Source: Parasedimentitalea maritima (lineage in GTDB: Bacteria; Pseudomonadota; Alphaproteobacteria; Rhodobacterales; Rhodobacteraceae). Taken from it: a stretch of 64,000 bases of DNA. The DNA is taken from assembly GCF_005771405.1 (NCBI RefSeq), contig NZ_VAUA01000005.1:1-64000 (forward strand), written 5' to 3'. The notes beneath the pieces are model-generated. The model had not been told where the DNA came from and made no database searches. It saw only the letters and a program-made list of their open reading frames with translations. Positions within the stretch are counted from its first letter, which is position 1; each line of letters opens with the position of its first letter. This document shows positions 57,778 to 64,000 of the stretch, in pieces. Both the position numbers and the translations under genes were made by a program.

Positions 57778-58401
57778 TCAAGCCAGCGAAGTGACCCAAA
57801 GGATTGTGGCGTCCTCGTCACTTGACGAGATCACGTTATGCCCCATCGCAGCGTCATAATATGCACTGTCACCACGTCGCATCTCTATTGGCTCATAGAA
57901 TTCAGTATACAGCCAAACCACTCCGGTCAGAACGTACAGAAACTCTTCACCGTCGTGGCGCACCCAGCCTTCAAACTCATCCATGGACCGGGCACGTACG
58001 CGGGCCCGATAAGGCAACATCTGTTTTCTGGACAAACCATCTGCGAGTAACTCGTGCTCATAGGTCGTGGTCGCATGTGCGGCGCCTTCTCCAGTTTTGG
58101 TCACGGTTAAACGACCATTCACCTGGCCACGTTGTGGGGGGGTAAATAATTGAGGGACCGAAATCTCCAACCCTACAGCCAACTTCTTTAGTGCATCGTA
58201 AGTTGGTGACATTTGGCCATTTTCGATCTTCGACAAGGTCGAACGGGCCAGTCCCGCTTGGTTGGCGGCATGCTCCAACGTCCAGTCACGGGCTTTACGC
58301 AATTCACGTACCCTCATTCCCAAATCCAGCGGCTCAGCTTCGCTCTGGACGCCGCTGTTGCGTGCAATGGAAATTAGCGATTTTGGATCTCGTTTTGTCA
58401 T
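57778..58401 (-). CDS. XRE-family regulator with C-terminal cupin
   Basis: A 207-residue regulator. Residues about 25-85 form a helix-turn-helix (VRELRKARDWTLEHAANQAGLARSTLSKIENGQMSPTYDALKKLA), and the C-terminal half is a cupin (WVRHDGEEFLYVLTGVVWLYTEFYEPIEMRRGDSAYYDAAMGH). Such proteins sense small ligands. It is divergent from the acyl-CoA synthetase gene with 64 bases between, so that gene is its likely target. Confidence 0.9.
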   Translation of the reverse strand: MTKRDPKSLISIARNSGVQSEAEPLDLGMRVRELRKARDWTLEHAANQAGLARSTLSKIENGQMSPTYDALKKLAVGLEISVPQLFTPPQRGQVNGRLTVTKTGEGAAHATTTYEHELLADGLSRKQMLPYRARVRARSMDEFEGWVRHDGEEFLYVLTGVVWLYTEFYEPIEMRRGDSAYYDAAMGHNVISSSDEDATILWVTSLA

Positions 58402-58465
58402 ACGCTCTCTATAAGCGGCCCCAAGTCAGCTTGCAACGCAGCACCACTCACGATAGCCACACCCC

Positions 58466-59980
58466 ATGTTGTCGATTTTTGACCATGGCTCGTTCGCACC
58501 CTGCCCCGCGCCCTTTAACTTGGCCGCCCATGTATTGCGGCATGCCCCGACCGCACCGGACAAACTTGCTTTGTCCGTCCTTTCACGAACTTCGACACAG
58601 AACTGGACTTACCGGGCACTTGAAGCAGCAGTGCGCGGAACCGGAACAGGACTGCTGCAATCTGGGCTGGTCGCAGGTGATGTCCTTCTGATGAGATTGG
58701 GCAACACGGTCGAGTTCCCCATTGCCTATCTCGGAGCCATCGCAGCCGGATTGGTTCCCGTTCCAACGTCATCTCAATTGACGGCCCCCGAAACGGTCAA
58801 GATGATTGCCGACCTAGCGCCAGCGGCAATCCTGCGGGATCCCGATGTGGCTTGCGGCTCACACCCGAATCAAATCACAACCGACTCACTTCTGTCGATG
58901 CGTGACCTTCCCCCGTGCGAGTACGCTTTGGGCGACCCAGAGCGGCTAGCCTATTTAGTCTACACCTCTGGGACCAGCGGAAATCCGCGCGCCGTTGCAC
59001 ATGCCCACCGCGCCATTTGGGCGAGACAGATGATGATTTCAGGCTGGTATGATCTGCACTCGGATGACCTGCTGTTACATGCTGGTGCCTTTAACTGGAC
59101 CTATACCTTGGGCACGGGCTTGATGGACCCATGGACCATGGGCGCAACCGCCTTAATCCCTGCGCCAGGCACAGCGATTTCTGACCTCCCCGAACTGCTG
59201 CAGGACCATCGCGCCAGCATTTTTGCTGCCGCGCCTGGCGTCTACCGCAAAATTCTACAAGGTAGTTCTCAATTGGACCTTCCAAATCTTCGCCACGGGC
59301 TTTGCGCCGGCGAAAAGCTCTCGGCTAATTTACAACAGGAATGGACCAAAGCTACAAAAACTAAGCTGTATGAGGCCTATGGGATGTCGGAATGCTCTAC
59401 TTTTATTTCTTCCAGCCCAAAGCATCCCGCAAAAAACGGTGCGTTAGGGCAACCTCAGATCGGTCGTCGCGTTGCCATCGTTGATAGCGACGGTCCTGTT
59501 CCAATCGGAAACGAAGGTACAATCGCCATCCACCGGTCCGATCCGGGGCTGATGCTTGGCTATCTGAATGCACAAAACGAAACAGCTGCCCGTTACGATG
59601 GGGACTGGTTCTTGACCGGTGACCAGGGGGCAATGACTGCCGAAGGCCAGATCAGCTATCTAGGTCGCGCCGACGACATGATGAATGCCGGAGGTTTCCG
59701 CGTTTCCCCGCTAGAGGTTGAAGGTGCACTCTCTATCCATCCTGGGATCACCCAGGTAGGCGCCGCAACGGTTGAGATCAAACCCGACACCTTTGTTATC
59801 GCTGCGTTCTATACCGGTCCCAATAAGTTGAACGAGGACGACCTAAGGGGTTTTGCTAACAAGCACTTGGCCCGCTACAAACAACCCCGCGTCTACATTC
59901 ATATGAACGCGTTGCCGCAGGGGGCCAATGGCAAACTGCTGCGCCGCGCCCTGCCCGCTTCCTTCAAGGTTACATCCTAA
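58466..59980 (+). CDS. AMP-dependent acyl-CoA synthetase (benzoate-CoA ligase-like)
   Basis: A 504-residue ANL-family ligase. The P-loop is YTSGTSGNPRAVAHAHRAIW, the A5 motif YEAYGMSECS and A7 WFLTGDQGAM; the catalytic Lys is in GANGKLLRRALP near the end. It activates a carboxylic acid as acyl-AMP and then acyl-CoA; length and motifs fit aryl or short-chain acids. The exact acid is unknown. A DsbA-family gene follows after one base. Confidence 0.87.
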   Translation: MLSIFDHGSFAPCPAPFNLAAHVLRHAPTAPDKLALSVLSRTSTQNWTYRALEAAVRGTGTGLLQSGLVAGDVLLMRLGNTVEFPIAYLGAIAAGLVPVPTSSQLTAPETVKMIADLAPAAILRDPDVACGSHPNQITTDSLLSMRDLPPCEYALGDPERLAYLVYTSGTSGNPRAVAHAHRAIWARQMMISGWYDLHSDDLLLHAGAFNWTYTLGTGLMDPWTMGATALIPAPGTAISDLPELLQDHRASIFAAAPGVYRKILQGSSQLDLPNLRHGLCAGEKLSANLQQEWTKATKTKLYEAYGMSECSTFISSSPKHPAKNGALGQPQIGRRVAIVDSDGPVPIGNEGTIAIHRSDPGLMLGYLNAQNETAARYDGDWFLTGDQGAMTAEGQISYLGRADDMMNAGGFRVSPLEVEGALSIHPGITQVGAATVEIKPDTFVIAAFYTGPNKLNEDDLRGFANKHLARYKQPRVYIHMNALPQGANGKLLRRALPASFKVTS

Positions 59981-59981
59981 C

Positions 59982-60632
59982 ATGACCGTAAAACTCGATA
60001 TTCTTTCGGATCCGATCTGCCCGTGGTGCTACATTGGCAAAGCCCATTTGGATAAAGCACTGGCTCAAATGCCAAATCATCCTTTTGCAATCGAATGGCA
60101 TCCCTTCCAGTTAAATCCCGATATGCCCGCCAAAGGCATGGACCGCCGAGAATATCTCGAGACAAAATTTGGTGGACAAGATGGGGCTGTAAAAGCATAC
60201 GCCCCTGTTGTCGAACACGCCCAACAGGCGGGCCTCACGATCAACTTCGAAGCGATGAAGCGGACCCCCAATACGTTGGATGCTCACCGGCTGATCCATT
60301 GGGCCGGCATTGAAGACAAACAGACACAGGCTGTGGACGCATTATTTCAGGCATATTTCGTCGATGCGCGCGACATTGGTGACTCCGAGGTACTTGGAGA
60401 TATTGCCGACAGCATCGGTATGGATGCAGCAATCGTGCAAAAACTACTCTCTACCGACAACGACATCGATGATATCAAAGCACGCGACGCCCATAGCCGT
60501 GAGATGGGGGTTAGTTCTGTACCAACATTTATTGTCGACAATAAACATGCGGTCCCCGGCGCCCAACCTCCTGAGCTTTGGCTTAAGGTCATAGCCGAGA
60601 TCATGGATCAGGTCGAAACTAGCAACTCATAG
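59982..60632 (+). CDS. DsbA family oxidoreductase (FrnE-like)
   Basis: A 216-residue thioredoxin-fold protein from the ATG at 59982 (MTVKLDILSDPICPWCYIGKAHLDKAL). The active site is CPWC, and the cis-Pro loop is VSSVPTFIVDN. No signal peptide, so it is cytoplasmic, as for FrnE and 2-hydroxychromene-2-carboxylate isomerase relatives. The start is one base after the stop of the synthetase gene, which suggests a shared transcript. Confidence 0.87.
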   Translation: MTVKLDILSDPICPWCYIGKAHLDKALAQMPNHPFAIEWHPFQLNPDMPAKGMDRREYLETKFGGQDGAVKAYAPVVEHAQQAGLTINFEAMKRTPNTLDAHRLIHWAGIEDKQTQAVDALFQAYFVDARDIGDSEVLGDIADSIGMDAAIVQKLLSTDNDIDDIKARDAHSREMGVSSVPTFIVDNKHAVPGAQPPELWLKVIAEIMDQVETSNS

Positions 60633-60659
60633 ACCCATTTTAAAGCAACTACATTCAAT

Positions 60660-60689
60660 ACCTGAAAGGGATGCACGTCCCTTTCAGGT
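60660..60689. terminator. Hairpin after the DsbA-family gene
   Basis: Perfect 12-base arms ACCTGAAAGGGA (60660-60671) and TCCCTTTCAGGT (60678-60689), loop TGCACG, 28 bases after the stop. No U-tract follows. Likely the 3' end of the synthetase-DsbA transcript. Confidence 0.6.
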
Positions 60690-60828
60690 AACTTCAACAT
60701 CAATGCACACCCATCTGTGCGACGCAGTTTCTGGATGCGCGCCAAATTCTGTGATAGCGCCAAAATTTAGCGGTTCCCAGATTGCATCCGATTTCCGGAT
60801 CCTACTGAAGTGCCGCCTGAGGTAATAT

Positions 60829-62052
60829 ATGTCCAACCCAGCCGCCCATCAAATGTCCAGGGTCGAGTTTATCTCGTTGATTGCGATGATGTTTGCCACC
60901 ATCGCTTTTTCCATCGATGCAATGCTGCCCGCTTTACCAGAAATTGGTGCTGCGCTCAGCGCGGATGATATCAACCGTGCGCAGCTCATTCTGACTGCTT
61001 TTGTCTTTGGTATGGGGGTCGGCACCTTTTTCACCGGCCCATTGTCTGACGCTTTTGGCCGCAAACCGGTGATTATCGCCGGAGCATCACTGTATGTTGT
61101 ATCCGCTGCGGTAGCCTGGGCAAGTTCTTCTCTGGAACTACTCCTGTTTGCCCGCGTCACAATGGGTCTCGGAGCCGCTGGCCCACGCGTGGTGGCATTG
61201 GCCATCGTGCGTGATCTTTATTCTGGTCGTGAGATGGCAAAACTCATGTCAATCGCAATGATGATTTTCACTTTGGTGCCTGCTATTGCCCCCATGCTCG
61301 GGACTGTCATCATCGCCTTTGCGGGCTGGCGTGCAATCTTCATCGCCTTTGCCTTGTTTGCAATCACCATTGTGATCTGGATGGGTATTCGCCTGCCAGA
61401 GCCACTCGCACGTGAAGATCGCCGCCCGTTTCAGCTGCATTTGATGATCGGTGCCATCCGCGAGATGTTTGCCCATCCTGCGGTACGTATATCGATTTTT
61501 GTTCAGACGCTTTGTATGGCTGCACTGTTCACAATGCTTACCATGGTGCAGCCCGTGTATGACGTGATATTTGATCGCGCTGACAGCTTTCCTTTTTGGT
61601 TTGGTTTTGTTGCACTAATGTCTGGAAGCGCAAGCCTGATTAATGCTGCTGTTGTTGTTAAAGTAGGAATGCGCCGTATGGTCACCTGGTCGCTGGCGAG
61701 CCAGATCCTGTTTTCTACTGCCGTGCTGTTTCTCAGTAACACCAATCTACCGGACACATTCCAATTTGGCCTGTTCGTAGCTTGGCAAACCAGCCTGTTT
61801 TTTATGGTGGGTTTGACCTTGGGTAATCTGAATGCCATGGCGATGGAGCCCATGGGACACATCGCTGGCATGGCGGCATCGGTTATTGGTGCAATTTCAA
61901 CGGTGCTTGCAGCTGTTATTGCCGCGCCAATTGGGTTGTTCTTTGATGGCTCATTGCTACCACTAACATCTGGCATTTTAACTATGATCATCGTCGCTTA
62001 CTTGCTCATGTTGCATATGGGGCGCGTCGAAACACGCCTACCAGCAGAATAG
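60829..62052 (+). CDS. Bcr/CflA-family MFS drug exporter
   Basis: A 407-residue transporter with 12 membrane helices. Helix 1 ends SIDAMLPALPEIG, followed by GMGVGTFFTGPLSDAFGRKPV (motif A) and FARVTMGLGAAGPRVVALAIVRDLY, typical of the Bcr/CflA subfamily. It exports drugs or metabolites by proton antiport. It stands alone with an upstream gap of about 140 bases after the hairpin. Confidence 0.9.
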   Translation: MSNPAAHQMSRVEFISLIAMMFATIAFSIDAMLPALPEIGAALSADDINRAQLILTAFVFGMGVGTFFTGPLSDAFGRKPVIIAGASLYVVSAAVAWASSSLELLLFARVTMGLGAAGPRVVALAIVRDLYSGREMAKLMSIAMMIFTLVPAIAPMLGTVIIAFAGWRAIFIAFALFAITIVIWMGIRLPEPLAREDRRPFQLHLMIGAIREMFAHPAVRISIFVQTLCMAALFTMLTMVQPVYDVIFDRADSFPFWFGFVALMSGSASLINAAVVVKVGMRRMVTWSLASQILFSTAVLFLSNTNLPDTFQFGLFVAWQTSLFFMVGLTLGNLNAMAMEPMGHIAGMAASVIGAISTVLAAVIAAPIGLFFDGSLLPLTSGILTMIIVAYLLMLHMGRVETRLPAE

Positions 62053-62122
62053 CCCCTACGACCTTCTTGCCGTAGTACATTGAAAACCCTAACCTCTCCG
62101 CATTCGCGGGGAGGAACTTTGT

Positions 62123-63784
62123 ATGAGCGACTACTATGATTTGGGCAACTATACCTGCCCCATTACCAGCACCTCCAACAGTGCTCAGCTCTGGTTTGAT
62201 CGCGGCTTAATCTGGACTTATGCCTATAATCACCAAGAAGCGGTGGTCTGTTTTCAGCGGGCATTGGAACATGATCCCAACTGCGCGATGGCACACTGGG
62301 GGGTCGCCTACGCCTCTGGTCCGAATTACAATATGCCCTGGGAATTGCATGATGTTCCAGGCCGAGAGAAAGCACTAAGCGCTGCTTTTGATGCCGCACA
62401 ACTGGCAATATCGCATGTGGAAGGTGTTACCAAGCCAGAGGCTGCTCTAATAAATGCTCTAGCCGCTCGTTACCCGCAGCGCGAGCTGATCGACGACATG
62501 CACGCATGGGATTTTAGTTTTGCAGATGCCATGCGCGCTGCATTTGCCGAATGCCCAGATCACCTAGATCTTCGAACAATCTATGCGGAAAGCCTACTCA
62601 ACCTAACGCCATGGAAAATGTGGGATTTGAAAACCGGACAGCCTGCAGAGGGTGCCGCCACGCTTGAGACGCAAGAGGTGTTGGAATGGGCGATGAGCCA
62701 TGCACCCGGAGCTATGCAACACCCAGGTCTATTGCACCTCTACGTACATTTGATGGAAATGTCGCCGTGCCCAGAAAAGGCTCTGAAAGCCGGAGACGTC
62801 CTTCGCACATTGGTTCCAGACGCCGGGCATCTGGTCCATATGCCTACTCACATTGATGTCCTGTGTGGCGATTACAAAGACGTTGTTCACTGGAACGAAA
62901 AAGCGGTTGAAGCTGATCTAAAATATTACCACCGCGAAGGCGCCTATAATATCTACACTGGATACCGCCAACATAACTATCACTTTGTCATTTATGGCGC
63001 GATGTTCCTGGGACAATACGAGCCTGCGCAGCGCGCCAATCTAGGCATGTGGGAAACGGTTCCAGAAGAAATGCTACGCATAGAAAGCCCGCCGATGGCC
63101 GACTATTTTGAAAGCTACATGGCAATGGGCCCTCATATTCTGATCCGATTTGGTCGCTGGGACGAAGCGATGGCGTTGGAGTTGCCCAAGGACCCGGATC
63201 TGTACCGCACTCTGACCGCCACAACTCACTACGCTCGCGCGATCGGATTTGCCGCGACCGGACGTGTTATTGAAGCAGAAACAGAAGAGGTTTTGTTCCA
63301 AGCTGCAAAAGCTAGGATCCCAGAAACGCGATTGATGCATAACAACCGTGTGATAGATCTAATTGAAATTGCAGCAGAAATGTTACGTGGTGAGATTGAA
63401 TATCGTAAAGAAAACTATGAGATCGCTTTTGCACATTTAAGACGATCCGTCGAGTTAGATGACAACTTGCCCTACGATGAACCTTGGGGTTGGATGCAAC
63501 CTACGCGTCATGCACTGGGGGCCTTACTGTTTGAACAAGGTCACGTTGCACAGGCCGAGGCTGTTTACCGTGAGGATTTAGGGCTTGGTGGCTCCTTATC
63601 ACGAGCATCAATACACCCCAGCAATGTCTGGAGCCTCAAGGGACTGCATGATTGTCTTAAGGCTCGGGGAGAAACCACTGAGATCAAACATGTAAAGCAC
63701 AACCTGGACCTGGCTATGGCACGTGCAGACCGGGTCGCAGCCTCATGCGCCTGCGCACAGGTTGCAATGAAGGAAAACGAATGA
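62123..63784 (+). CDS. TPR-repeat protein (TTC38-like)
   Basis: A 553-residue soluble helical repeat protein. TPR-like units occur at the start (LWFDRGLIWTYAYNHQEAVVCFQRALEHDPNCAMAHWGVAY) and end (IAFAHLRRSVELDDNLPY, GALLFEQGHVAQAEAVYRED). HPGLLHLYVHLMEMS and HMPTHIDVLCGDY in the middle resemble the TTC38 family. Function unknown. RBS GGGGAGGAA. Its TGA overlaps the ATG of the next gene. Confidence 0.85.
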   Translation: MSDYYDLGNYTCPITSTSNSAQLWFDRGLIWTYAYNHQEAVVCFQRALEHDPNCAMAHWGVAYASGPNYNMPWELHDVPGREKALSAAFDAAQLAISHVEGVTKPEAALINALAARYPQRELIDDMHAWDFSFADAMRAAFAECPDHLDLRTIYAESLLNLTPWKMWDLKTGQPAEGAATLETQEVLEWAMSHAPGAMQHPGLLHLYVHLMEMSPCPEKALKAGDVLRTLVPDAGHLVHMPTHIDVLCGDYKDVVHWNEKAVEADLKYYHREGAYNIYTGYRQHNYHFVIYGAMFLGQYEPAQRANLGMWETVPEEMLRIESPPMADYFESYMAMGPHILIRFGRWDEAMALELPKDPDLYRTLTATTHYARAIGFAATGRVIEAETEEVLFQAAKARIPETRLMHNNRVIDLIEIAAEMLRGEIEYRKENYEIAFAHLRRSVELDDNLPYDEPWGWMQPTRHALGALLFEQGHVAQAEAVYREDLGLGGSLSRASIHPSNVWSLKGLHDCLKARGETTEIKHVKHNLDLAMARADRVAASCACAQVAMKENE

Positions 63785-64000
63785 TCAGGGCGCTTATCGT
63801 TTGTTTTGTGGGCCTCGGAAGCCCACTGGTTGCCCAACGTATCCATCTCTCTCCGGTCGACCAGGCTGAAAAAGATCCAACTCTTTCAATTTTTCGGACC
63901 CAATTGCTCACCGACATCATAGCTCGTGATACTGAGGCAGTCGTTGCGGCCTCTTGTAATCAGATTTACCTTAGCCATGGCGGCAATGGGGGCCACGATG
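63781..64000 (+). CDS. Putative secreted protein, N-terminal part (cut by window end)
   Basis: The frame opens at the ATG at 63781, overlapping the TPR stop by four bases (ATGA), and stays open to the window end for 73 codons. The start MIRALIVCFVGLGSPLVAQ is a likely signal peptide. The visible remainder has no recognised domain. The overlap suggests translational coupling with the TPR protein. Confidence 0.65.
   Translation, partial: MIRALIVCFVGLGSPLVAQRIHLSPVDQAEKDPTLSIFRTQLLTDIIARDTEAVVAASCNQIYLSHGGNGGHD

Overview
The window looks like a chromosomal segment of a marine alphaproteobacterium of the Roseobacter group (Rhodobacteraceae). The pointers are a complete iscR-nifS-sufBCD-sufS cluster of the Rhodobacterales type, a CckA kinase gene with a CtrA box, a recA promoter with the alphaproteobacterial SOS box (GTTC-N7-GTTC), an Irr-type iron box, a DddP-type DMSP lyase, and an RTX protein ending in a Hint domain. 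Base composition is roughly balanced, with no obvious prophage or large island. The only mobile-element trace is the 5' end of an IS3-family transposase at the left edge.

Layout. 1-420: IS3 fragment and non-coding DNA. 421-3638: aminoglycoside-phosphotransferase-like protein, beta-lactamase-fold hydrolase and acyl-CoA thioesterase II. 3883-11448 (minus): the Fe-S assembly operon, read iscR, nifS-like, sufB, sufC, sufD, two YIP1-like membrane proteins, sufS; an Irr/ICE palindrome lies upstream of iscR. 11640-13698: a tightly coupled trio of alpha/beta hydrolase, unknown small protein and tandem-HD protein. 13954-15885: TetR regulator, class II amidotransferase, SMR efflux protein. 16009-22093: typA, a DUF1330 protein, alaS, recA. 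22285-28017: sulfotransferase-like protein, cckA, an RsmB-type methyltransferase, guaB. 28277-30451: ASKHA/2Fe-2S activator protein and tRNA-Gly(CCC).

30736-35404 is the most unusual region. A minus-strand operon encodes a 2OG-Fe(II) oxygenase, a DddP-type M24 lyase and a histidase-fold lyase that lacks the MIO-forming Ala-Ser-Gly, with a divergent LysR gene. I read it as a catabolic locus for an onium compound (DMSP plus, possibly, a betaine such as ergothioneine); the second substrate is inference. An RTX-Hint secreted protein follows (35681-37912).

37920-49532: pgl-zwf, a radical SAM protein, usg, gyrA, a SAM methyltransferase, M32 carboxypeptidase, ctaA, a TrmJ-like methyltransferase and a thiamine-phosphate-synthase-like protein. 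49543-54966: a HupE/UreJ-like and DUF4198 pair whose divergent start codons overlap, psuK-psuG, a DUF502 membrane protein and bdhA. 54967-55388 holds a candidate small RNA on the minus strand with its own promoter and terminator. 55389-64000: a peptide-type ABC solute-binding protein, a small unknown protein, an XRE-cupin regulator divergent from an acyl-CoA synthetase, a DsbA-family oxidoreductase, a Bcr/CflA exporter, a TPR protein, and a secreted protein cut by the window end.

All functions are read from sequence motifs and remembered family features; no searches were run.
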